A stretch of DNA of 64,000 bases, taken from assembly GCA_905372355.1 (NCBI GenBank), contig CAJPOT010000007.1, positions 62,001 through 126,000 of the forward strand, read 5' to 3'. Position 1 is the first letter of the stretch, and each line of letters opens with the position of its first letter. The translations under genes and the position numbers were made by a program. Below are positions 15,583 to 25,881 of this stretch, one piece after another. Source of the DNA: an uncultured Selenomonas sp. Its GTDB lineage: Bacteria > Bacillota > Negativicutes > Selenomonadales > Selenomonadaceae. The notes below the pieces were generated by a model. It saw only the letters and a list, made by a program, of their open reading frames with translations, did not search any database and was not told the origin of the DNA.

Positions 15583-18500
15583 TCAGAATGCCCAGTTTAC
15601 TCCTACACTGCCAGAGAATCCTTCTCGCTTACCCTGCCAACCGCTGAAGTTGACGTCGTAGCTGACGCGGCTCTTTTTCGGTGTGAAGCGATAGCCAAGT
15701 TCGAGCATGGCGCTGCCTCCCTTGAGAGACGGGCTTGGCGTCGCCATGCCCTGATAGGTGGCTCGCGCCTCGCCGTTGAATTCGTATTCCCATGCAAGAC
15801 CCGCGTAGAATTTGCCTTCTTCGCCCATATCGTGCGTGTAGCGAGCGCCGAGTCGCAGGCGGTGCGAGTTGACGGCATCGAAGTCGTAATCCTCGCCTGT
15901 CGAGAGCTTGCCGCTCGTGCCATTCTGATGCGAGAAGAAGTACTTGAGGTACGTTTCGAGCGCATCGCCCGCCTTGAGCTTCGTCTCCTTCCCCACGCCC
16001 AGATGAATCGCATAATAGGGGTTCGAGATGTCGTAGCTCGTGGACGTGCCGGAAATGTTGCCCTCGTAGTCGCTCTTGATGCGTCCGCCGCGCACGCTTC
16101 CTTCGAGGTAGAGGCCGCTCTTCAGATCCTGCCTTGCGAGGACACCTGCGCCGATGTAGCTGACCTTGCCGCTGCCGTGCGTGCCCGCCGCATCCTCAAG
16201 ATAGGAGTCGTAGCTCGCCCTGCCGTATTCGACGAATGGCCCAAAGGTCAGCGTGCTGTCCTTGCCATCCTGCTTTCTTGCGAAGCCGACATTCAGCGTG
16301 TAGCCGTGCGTGTCGACGTAGGAGCCCGAATGGATGCGCATGGAGGAGCCTCCCTGCGCCGCCCATGCCGTGTACGCGCCCGACTGCACATTTGCTGCAG
16401 ATGCCGCCTTCGCACTCGGCGCCTTGTTTGTCGCCATGGGAGCGGCCTCGACCTGAGTGTTGGCATTGGCGGAGGCTGCTGCTTGGACAGCGGCGGAGAC
16501 GCCCGCATCGGCGAGCATCGTCATGCCGCCTCCCAAGACGTCCGTCGCCGTCGTCCTCGTCTCCGCGAGGGACTTCGTCGCGTCCTTCATCTTTACACTC
16601 TCGACAGCGGCGATCAATTCATCCGCGCCCTTCTTCTGCACACGGAACTTGTAGTCGAGCGATACGCCCTGCGTACCCGTGACCTCGCCCTTGATCTTCT
16701 CGTCCGTCGTCAACGTGCCGCCTTCAGCAACCTTCATGAGACTGAAGACATCCTCGCGCTTGAGCGTCTTGGCCGCGCCCGAGAGGTTGAGGTCGACGTT
16801 CAGACCCTTGATGTCCTTGTCCTTGACGCCGAGCCTCAGCATCGTCGCCATGGAGGATTTCGCCCCTTCGGGCAGGTAGAACTTGAGGTTCTGAATGCCC
16901 TTGAAGTCACCGATCTCCGTGCCGGCGGCGCGGATGGCGAGGACGTTTGCCTTGCCGTCCGCCGCCGTGCCGCCCGTGACCGTACCCTTGATCTTCGTGC
17001 CGAAGAGGTTGATCACGTTGCCGTCGGTCTTCTTACCCGAGCCGCCGTAGACATTCGCGCCGATGTTGACGGCACCGAGGTTGAGGATATTGCCCGAAGC
17101 TTCGCCCTGCGCGGCATGACCGCCATAGATTTGCGCCTGCGTATCCTTTTGCACCTCGACGGTGTTCTTCGTGGCGTCGCCCGCACCCTCGACAAAGCCG
17201 CCGTAGGCATTTTTGAGCGTGCCGCCGGCGAGTACGAGTGTATTGCCCGTGACCACGCCCTTGGCGCTCAGGCCGCCGTAGGCCGCCTCCGTCAGCGTGC
17301 CGCCCTTGACGGTCAGCTTGTTCTTCTGCACGGTGTTGCCGACGATGGAGCGTCCGCCCCAAGCCGCCTTGTTGTCGCCCGTCTCATAGACGGCATCCGC
17401 ATTGTTCTGGAAGCGGAAGCCGCGCACGACGACCTTTTCCGCCGCTGCGCCCTTCGCCGCATCCATTTCCTTGGAGATCGCATACTCGTAGTCGCCGACG
17501 GTCTTTTCCTTCGCCTTGTCATAGCTCGTGCCAAAGTCAATCCCCTTGTCATTCGCCATGAGCGAGAACAGTTCTTCACGCGCCACACCCGTGCGCGTCG
17601 CAAGGGAGGCTTCGTCAAGGCCTGCGGCTTCAACCTTCTGCCAATCAAGCCCCGTCGTCTTCTTGCCGCCGTTGAGCGTCAAGATCGTATCGCCGGCCTT
17701 CGCCATGCTCGTGTCGAAGTGGAGTTTCTCGAAATTCTTGATGTCTCCCGCGCTCTGTGTTCCCGTGACGTTCAGCGTATTTCCCGCCGCGCCGTTGTTG
17801 CCGCCATAGATCGTACCCGTGACCGTACCGGCTGTGAAGTTCACGGTGTTGCCCGTGGTCTTGCCCGACGTGCCGTCGGCCTTCTTACCCGTCGACCAGC
17901 CACCGTAGGCGTCCTTGAGCGTGCCGCCCGAGATCGTCAGAGCGTTGTCCGTCGCATCGTTGCCGAGTACGGAGCGCCCGCCCCATGCTGCATCGTGTGC
18001 GCCGTCGGCTTCGCCGTATGTCGCCGTGTTGCCATGGAAGCGATAGATTTCTGCGTTGACAGCCTTCGCCTGCGCTGCATGCGTGTCCGTATCGAGGGCG
18101 GCTTCGTAATCGCCCTTGGTCACGCCCTTGGCGCCGATGGGCGCATAAGTGTCAACACCGCCCTTGCGGAAGTCGATGCCCTTTTCATTCGCCATGAGCG
18201 TCAGGCGGTACGCTTCGTAACTCTTGGCCGCGGGATTGAATTCGCCATCGAGCGTGACATTCGCCCAGTCAAGCCCCTCAGTCGCAGCCGCACCGTCGAG
18301 CGTCAGGAGCGTCGTGCCGCTCGCCATCGTGTCTCTGACATGGAACTTGACGCTCTCGAAGTTCTTGATGTTGCCAGCCGCGATCTTGCCACTGACATTC
18401 AGGACATTACCCGTGGCGTCGCTGCCGCTGCCGCCGTAGATCGTGCCCGTGACTTTCGCGCCGTCAGCGACATCATGGAACACGCCCGCCTCGTCCGTAT

Positions 18501-21500
18501 AGCCGATGTTGACGGTGTTCTTCACCGTCTTTCCCGTGCCGCGCGTGTAGCCGCCGTAGACGTTCTTTGCCGTGCCGCCCGCGATGTTAACGGTATTCTC
18601 CGTCACATCCGCCGCATTCGCTGCATTGCCAACGTAACCGCTGTAGACCTCTTCGAGCGTTCCCTTACCCGTGCCCAAAAGGTTCACGGTGTTCTTGACT
18701 GCACCGCCCGCAGTCCCCTCCGAGCGTCCGCCCGAAACGTACTGGAGCGTCTTACCCTCGGAGATTCCCTTGAGCGTGAACGCGTTTCCTTCCGCCGTAT
18801 TCCCACCGTAGGAAACACCAGCGTAGGTCTTGGCATTGTTGTCGCCGTTATGATAAGTGACGTCGCCGTTTCGGAAGCGATTGACATCGATGAGGACGGC
18901 GTTCGCCACACCCGTATTCGTATCCGTGCGCTGGACGACCTCGTAGTCGCCGCTCACGGCATGATTCTTCGCCGCGTAGTTCGAGAACTTCAGCTTGTTT
19001 GCTGCCGCGCTCTTCATCAGCGTGATCGCGCCGAGCGTCTTGTCGGCCGAGAGTTTCGACGTGTCGACCGTGACCTTGCTCCAGTCCGCCGTCTGTCCGT
19101 CGAAACCTTCTGCAAGCGTCAGCATCGTGCCGCGGCTCTTGGTGAAGGCATCGTCGACGACCCCGCTCTTCGGCTTGTCGGCGGCGATATGGTCGGTCAG
19201 ATGGAACGTATAGTTCTCGAAGTTCTGCGCCTTCTTTGCCGCCGCATCCTTGACCATGACATTGAGCGTATTGCCTGTCATCTCGGACTTGTTGCCGCCC
19301 GCAAGCATCGCATTCGCAAGGTTCGTTCCGGCTGCAAGCGTTGCCGCCGTACCGTCTCCGATATTCACCGTGTTACCTGTGGTCTTGCCGCTTCCTTCGG
19401 TATAACCACCGTAGACCGCGCCCGTGACCGTACCGCCCGTAAGCGTGACCGTGTTGCCCATCGCATTGCTGCTGTTCGCCGCCTTCGTGATTGCACCACC
19501 GTAGACGTTTACGATCGAGCCTGTTCCCGTGCCTTTGAGCGTGACCTTGTTATTTGCCGAATCTCCCGTCACGCCTGCGGTCTGTCCACCGTAGGCAGCC
19601 GCGAGCGTTCCCGTCACGCCCGTAAGCGTCAGCTCATTTCCCTCGGTCGTGCTACCAAAGGCGGAATAGCCGCCAAGCGCCTCGCCCGTCGAGGTCGTCG
19701 TATAAGTGACGCGACCATCCTTGAAGCGATTGACATCGTAGAGCACTTCCTGTGCCGTATCGGTGTTCGTATTCGTGCGCAGCCCTGTTTCGTAGACGCC
19801 GCCGTATGTATCGTAGCGCGCAGCGTAGTCGCTGAACTTCAGCGTGGGATCGGCCGCCCGCATCAAGATATAGGTGTTCTTTCCCTGAATCTTTGCAGCA
19901 TCCTTCTCCGTCGTAACCTTCGACATGTTGGCCGTGACATTCGACCATTTCACCTTGACGTCCGAGTTGTCAGCAGTGACCTTGTCGAAACCGCCCAGTT
20001 CCGTCAGATTCAGCAGCGGCGCCGTCTTCGTCGTATCGTCCACGAGCTGGAAGTTGAACTTCTCGACGTTGCACACCTTCTTGAGCGTCACGCCGTCCTT
20101 CGCCTTGACGTTGAGCGTATTGCCCGCGATCTTCGCGTTCGCATTGGCGAGGACTTTGCTGCCATAGCTCGTGCCCCAGACCTCTGCACCCGAAAGATTC
20201 GCTGCATACTTGCCTGCATCATCGCCGAGGTTGATGATATTCTTGTTCGACGTGCTCGCCAAAAGGCGTGTATCGCCGCCGATGACGTAGCCCGTGACCG
20301 TGCCGCCCGTAATTGTGACGTCATTACCCGACATCGCGCCCGTCGCCGTGCTTTTGCCGCCGCCGCCGACGACTGCAGTCTGCACCGTACCGCCCTCGAT
20401 GAAGACGTGGTTGCCTGTCGCACTCGCCGCATTCTCAGCATAGCCGCCGTAGACTGCGCCGAAAGTTCCGCCCTGGATCGTCGCGGTATTGTCCTCCGCC
20501 TTTGCCGTCGCCTCCGCGGAGGAAGTGTAGCCGCCAAAGACATTGGAGATTGCGCCCGTCCCCGTCTGCTCGACCGTCACGCGATTCTTCACAGCGTCGC
20601 CCTTCGCGCCCGCCGTCTTGCCGCCGTAGGCAGAAGTCAAGTTGCCCTGCACGCCCGTCACGGTCAGATGGTTGTTCGCGGTCGTATTTCCCGCGTAAGA
20701 AATGCCGCCGTAGACTTCGGTCGAACCGTCCGCGAGCTGTGTCGGCGGAATCGATCCATCGTACATCGCATTGGCATTATTTTGGAAGCGGTTGTAGTCG
20801 AGGATGACCTTTGTCGCCGTCGCCGCGTTCGTGTCCGTGCGCAAAGCCGTCTCATAGTCGCCGTTCGTCGCGGCGGTCGTCTTATTGCGCCCCGCGTAGT
20901 TCGAGAACTTCAGCCCGTTCGCCGTACCTGTGAGAAGCGTCGCCTTGCCGATGACCGTGCTGCCCGAGAGCTTCGACGTATCGACATCGAGCTTCGTCCA
21001 ATCAAACAGATTGCCGCCATTGAAGCCGTTGGTCAGCGTCAGCATCGAGCCGCCGTTCTTCGCGATGTCATCATTCAAGTGGAACTTGTAGTTCTCGAAT
21101 TTGTCGGCCGACTTTGCCGTAATATTCTTCACACGAACATTGAGCGTCGCCTCCGTGCCCGAATTATTGTCGCCGTAGAGCGCCGCATTCGTAAGATTCG
21201 CCGTATACGTACCGTCCTCTGCACCGAGATTGACGATGTTCCCCGACGTACTGCTGCCGGGACCCGCCGACTTGCCGCCGTAAATTTCGCCGCTAACCTG
21301 ACCGCCCGAAATCGTGACCGTGTTTTCGATTGCCTCGTACCCAACACCGCCGACAACTTCGCCGTTTACCTCGCCGCCGGAGATTACCACAGAGTTCTTT
21401 TGCGCCACACCCGTGCCGCTCGTGACCGCACCAAAGACACTACCGACAGCGCCGCCGGATACGGTGACACTATTCTCCTCGACGCGTCCCTGATTTTTCG

Positions 21501-24500
21501 AGAATGCACCGCGAAGATTCGTCGCCTCGCTGCCATTGCCGCTAAGCGTAACATTATTCTTTTTCAGCGCGCCTGTACCCTCACTCACAACACCGTTGAC
21601 ATTGACTGCTGTACCGTCTGTAAAGACAACCTTGTTCTCCGTTGCCTCGGCAGTGCTGGCAGCCTTCTCGATATAGCCGCCCGCAACATGATCGGTCGAC
21701 TCACTGCCGCTGAAATTGACGGTATTGTTCTTTACCGTGCCCGTTCCAGCGGTATATCCACCGAAAGCCTTCTCCACAGTGCCTTTCTGCATCGTGACGC
21801 TGTTGCCGGAGACCTCGCCCGCATTATCTTCGTGCGTGATGAAGCCGCCATAGACCTCCTTGATCTCGTCCGCTGCATTGGGCAGGTTAATGGTCGCGTG
21901 GTTGTTCGTGACATCGCCTGTCGCACCCTCGTTGATGCCACCGAAAGCAAACTTCGGATCGTTCGTGCCGTGGATGCCCGTGACCGTCAATTGATTGTCC
22001 GTCGTCGTATGTCCCTCGCGGGAAATACCGCCGTAAATCTCGCCGCCATACGATGCCATTGTGCCGTCATAAGTGACACGACTACCCTTGAAGCGGTTCG
22101 CCTCCAGCATGAGGGCGTTCGCCGTCGCCGTATCATTATTCGTGATCAGGCGAAACTCGTGCGTATCGGTCGCATCCGCAGCCTTCTTCGCCGCATAGTT
22201 CGCGAACGTCAGCATATCGGCGGCATTGCCGCGCTTCAAGAGAGTAATGCGCTTGATGCCGTGCTGCGTCGCGAGGTAGTCCGCCGACAGCCCCGTGCGG
22301 TCGACGGTGATTTTATTCATGGCAACGCCCGTTCCGTCGAACGCACCTGCATTCGCGACGGTCAGCATCGTATCACCGAATGCAGTCTCACTGTTCAGTT
22401 TGAACTTATAGTTCTCGAATTTGTTGACGGACTTCGCCGCGATATTCTTCGCATTTATATTGAGCGTATTGCCCGTCGTCGCCTTATTGCCGCCGTAGAT
22501 ATCACTCGCCGTGAGTGTCGCACCCGAGAGATCCGTATGCGTGTCGTCACCGAGATTGACGATATTGTTCTCCGTCGTACCGTTCGCTGCTGTTGCATAG
22601 CCGCCGTAAATATTCTTCTGGAACGTACCGCCCGCAAGCTTGACGGTATTGTTGTTTGCCGTTTTTTTCGCCCAACCGCCATAAATCGAGTCATTGAGCG
22701 AGGCGCCACTCTCAACTGTGACGCTGTTGCCCTCTGCCTTGCTGTTCGCCGCTGTCGCATAGCCGCCGTACGCCGCCTTTACCTTGCCCGTCGCCGTGAT
22801 CGTGACATGGTTGTTCGTCGAATCACCTGCGCCCGCCGTATAGCCGCCGTAGACGGTCAGATTCGTGTTGTTCGTATTCGTGATCTTGATCTTGTTGTTC
22901 GTCGTCGTATTGCCGAGACTCGAATAGCCGCCATAGGCCGCCGTGCCTGTGACGTTATCTGCCGTTGCATCGGCGTTCTGGAAGCGATCAATGTCGGCAC
23001 GCACATAGTTCACCATATTATATCCGAAGAACGACATCGGAGGCGTTGTCACATCCGTATACATATGATACTCGAAGTCGCCGCTCGTCGCTTTGCGATC
23101 AAGCGCCTCGGTGTTGAATATCTTCAGATCGGCGCCGCTTCCCGTGCGCAGCAGTTCCATCGTGCCGAGGCGGCCATACTTCGTCGTATCGGCATTCCAG
23201 CCCTCGGCATTCATCGTGATCTTGCTCCACTGGACATTGGGCGTAGAGCCGAAGCCACCGCTGTCCGTCACCTTGAGCATGGTCGAACCTGCCGCAACTC
23301 CCTTCGTGAGATTGAAGTTGTATTTCTCGAAGTTCTGCGCCGTCCTGACTACGATGCCTGAGGCATTGACATTGAGCGTGTTGCCCGTGACATCATTCGT
23401 CTTGTTGCCGCCGTAGATCTTTATGCCCGTGAGATTGAACCCCGACGCCATGGCGTTTTCGCCGTCGCCGAGGTTAACAATGTTGTTGATAGTTTTGCCG
23501 CTGCCTGCATTATAAGCACCAAAAACATTCGTTCCGCCGCTCTTTGTGAACGCACCGCCCGAGATCGTAAGCGTATTGCCGGAGGCATTTGCGCTGCTCG
23601 CGGAGTTGCCAATAACGCCGCCCGCAGCCTCATTCCCGAGACTGCCGCCCTTGATCGTAACGGAGTTTCCCGTGACTGCGCCCTTGCCTGTCGTATAGCC
23701 GCCGAACACGTCGCTGCTGAGCGTACCACTGTTGATCGTCACGTGATTCTCTTTGATTGCCGCGGTGCTTGCCGCATCGTCACCCGCCGCGCCATATACG
23801 GCTTTCTTCGAGGTCGCATTCGAGAACTCGACGCTGTTACCCGTCACTGACCCGTTGCCCGTAACACGCGCACCGTAAATGATTCCTGTCCCATAGCTTC
23901 CAAGCGTGCCGCCGGTAATCGTGACCTTATTGCCCGACACCGCGCCCGTGCTCGCTGCTTTGTCCGACCAGCCGCCGATAATGTCTTCCTCGATTTTCCC
24001 GGCTTTGACCTCTACTGTATTATTGCTCACACTCTTCGTAAGAGAAGCGCTGTAGCCGCCGATGACGGCATCCGCACTGTAACCGTTGTTGAAAATCACC
24101 TTATTGCCCGTGACCGCGCCAGTGCCACTGACACCGCCGTAGATGAAACTGGCACCGCCAGCGTTGGCAGAGCGAAGTCCGTGAATCGTCAGCGTATTGC
24201 CCTTGACATCCGCCGCAGTATCCTTCTTCCCGCCGGCGGAAATCGCACCGTAGGTATTCTGCGGCTTATCCGTCGGACCGCCTTCTGTGCCAAGCGTGAT
24301 CTTGTTGTCGTTCATCGAATGAGTCTTTTCCGTACCCTCAAGACCATTGATGCTGGTCGCCGTCTCCGTATACTCATGCTCCGCCGCATACGCCGTCGAC
24401 ATCCCCCAGATCATGCCGCCGTCCACTGAGGTCAAGCACCCCCCCAGTGGACAGGGCAAGCGCCACCATAAGCGCGAGCCGTCTTCTTGATTTCCCCTTA

Positions 24501-24508
24501 CCGACCAT
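15583..24508 (-). CDS. Giant autotransporter adhesin with signal sequence out of frame at a G7 tract
   Basis: A type V secretion protein of about 2970 residues. The C-terminal 280 residues form an autotransporter beta-barrel ending in VGVNWAF, with the terminal Phe typical of outer-membrane proteins. The passenger has 8 modules of about 300 residues, each with GGYT-x-GxG-N-type beta-helix turns, a NFENYxF segment and a FSNYAA/DVNRF junction. A proper start exists at 24508 (AAGGAGGAATCGTATTCAATG) and gives a signal peptide N-region and core (MVGKGKSRRRLALMVALAL), but it is out of frame with the passenger. Seven G residues at 24439-24445 (read on the minus strand) separate them. With six or nine, the frame would run through to AYA-AEHEY, a good cleavage site. 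As sequenced, translation stops after about 44 codons. The passenger frame itself is open from 24459 to 15583. It is annotated as one gene, probably phase-variable. Confidence 0.85.
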
Positions 24509-24641
24509 TGAATACGATTCCTCCTTGTGCATTCAAAGGGACGATTGCCCCCAAGTGTCCTGGCAAATCCTTGCCGCCCCTGCGTTTTGTCATACCTGAC
24601 GAACTCCTAACAGGTAATGACTTTTAGTTTCAATATCACAA

Positions 24642-24671
24642 ATCATACCATTTTCCTAACTTCTTTGTCCA
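24642..24671 (-). promoter_or_regulatory. Promoter of the autotransporter gene
   Basis: On the minus strand, TGGACA (24671-24666), an 18-bp spacer and TATGAT (24647-24642). The leader between it and the start at 24508 is about 130 nt and holds a 31-codon open frame (ATG at 24593) whose stop overlaps the autotransporter start region. The 324-bp gap to the divergent regulator otherwise carries only the second promoter listed next. Confidence 0.55.
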
Positions 24672-24751
24672 GTAATTTTTCATGAATTTCAAACAATTTC
24701 GATTCATTTCGCAAATACTGGGAAATATGCTCTGAAATTTTGCATTGTGAC

Positions 24752-24780
24752 TTGCCTGCCGTCTGAAAACACGTTAAGAT
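24752..24780 (+). promoter_or_regulatory. Candidate promoter of the RpiR-type regulator
   Basis: TTGCCT (24752-24757), a 17-bp spacer, then TAAGAT (24775-24780), 52 bp before the start codon. Confidence 0.45.
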
Positions 24781-24832
24781 TAATTAAGTACAAAGCTTTT
24801 TTGCAAAAAACCGACGAAAGGAGCGGAGCAAT

Positions 24833-25615
24833 ATGCAGCTTCCTGAGCGCATCAATCTCCACTTGAACGAACTCAGCGATGCCGATAAGAGCATCTGGCG
24901 CTTCATCGAGAGCCACAAGGAGACGGCATGCCGCGCCTCCATCCATGACCTCGCGCGGCTCTGCGCCGTTTCGAGCGCTTCCGTCGTGCGCTTCGCACAG
25001 AAGATCGGCTTCGAGGGCTTCGGCGAGATGAAGGCGGTGCTCAAGATGGAACTCGAAGAGCGCGGAAAGCCCGACCGCGACATCCTGACATCTCTGAGCC
25101 AGTTCTACGACCAGTCGTGGCGCGAACTCATGGCACGCGACTACCGCGGCGCGAGCCGCCTCGTCCACGAGGCGCACCGCGTCTTCGCCTACGCTTCGGG
25201 CTATGTGCAGACGAACGTCATGCAGGAACTCAAGCGCCTCTTCCTCTACGACAATGTCTTCATCTGCGAAATCGCAGGGCGCGAGGAGTTCTATTCCGTC
25301 TATCAAACGGCAGGGCCGGACGATCTCTTCGTCTTCATCTCGCTTTCGGGCGAATCCGAGCGCGTCAAGGAGTTCTCCGAGAAGCTGAACCTCAAGGGCG
25401 TGCCGCTTCTCGCCATCACGCAGATGCAGCACAACACGCTCGCGAGCCGCTCGACGGAGAACCTCTACGTCGTGCCCGCTGCCTTCAACCTGCCCAAGAG
25501 CGAGGAGCGGCTGCCTTTCAAGTCCATGCTCGCCTACTTCCTGCTGCTTGAGATCTTCTACGTCCACTACCGCCTCTACCGCAGCGAGCAGGAAAATAGC
25601 CTTACAGAAGCCTAG
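24833..25615 (+). CDS. MurR/RpiR family transcriptional regulator
   Basis: 260 residues. An N-terminal RpiR helix-turn-helix domain (about 1-77; motif IHDLARLCAVSSASVVRFAQ) is joined to a SIS sugar-phosphate-binding domain (about 110-240; motif LFVFISLSGESERVKEF). Such proteins sense phosphosugars and regulate nearby sugar genes; the adjacent PTS/GH13/hexokinase module is the likely target. GAAAGGAG precedes the ATG. The last codons (SLTEA) and the stop are read from a dispersed repeat (CTTACAGAAGCCTAG), so the natural C-terminus may have been replaced by repeat insertion. Confidence 0.9.
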   Translation: MQLPERINLHLNELSDADKSIWRFIESHKETACRASIHDLARLCAVSSASVVRFAQKIGFEGFGEMKAVLKMELEERGKPDRDILTSLSQFYDQSWRELMARDYRGASRLVHEAHRVFAYASGYVQTNVMQELKRLFLYDNVFICEIAGREEFYSVYQTAGPDDLFVFISLSGESERVKEFSEKLNLKGVPLLAITQMQHNTLASRSTENLYVVPAAFNLPKSEERLPFKSMLAYFLLLEIFYVHYRLYRSEQENSLTEA

Positions 25616-25750
25616 CCGATCGGTCTGCGCCTTTAGCTTCTTGTAAACTACACGCACAAACGTCCACTTCGTGGACATTGTGCGCCGCCCTTACAGAAGC
25701 CTGGCCAATCGGCCTGCGCCTTCGGCTTGACCTCTTGGGGCTTCTGTAAC
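25599..25750 (+). repeat. One partial and one full REP-like element
   Basis: A partial copy starts at 25599 (CTTACAGAAGCCTAGCCGAT) and a full copy spans about 25646-25749, with the GTCCAC/GTGGAC hairpin. They separate the regulator from the PTS gene. The orientation matches 14070-14170. Confidence 0.8.
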
Positions 25751-25812
25751 AAGTTTCACTGCCTGTACCTCCTTGCAACCTCTGTACATGCCTCCCGAAT
25801 GGCGCAAAATGC

Positions 25813-25841
25813 TTGCTTTTTCAACGATTTTCCTTTATCGT
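25813..25841 (+). promoter_or_regulatory. Candidate promoter of the alpha-glucoside PTS module
   Basis: TTGCTT (25813-25818), a 17-bp spacer and TATCGT (25836-25841), a weak -10 as expected of a regulated promoter. The start codon lies 40 bp downstream. Confidence 0.4.
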
Positions 25842-25881
25842 AATAGACAAAGGTTTTCAGTGTTTCAGAGGAGGTAAGCTC

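Noticed and set aside
15502..23361. A 2619-codon open frame on the plus strand, antisense to the autotransporter
   Set aside because: It mirrors the passenger's codon bias (few codons whose complement is a stop), has Arg/Ala/Val-rich composition without domains, no ribosome site, and ends where the biased region ends.
15583..24459. TTG at 24459 as the genuine autotransporter start
   Set aside because: It has no ribosome site and would give a poor signal peptide; the well-placed ATG at 24508 plus the G tract explains the data better.
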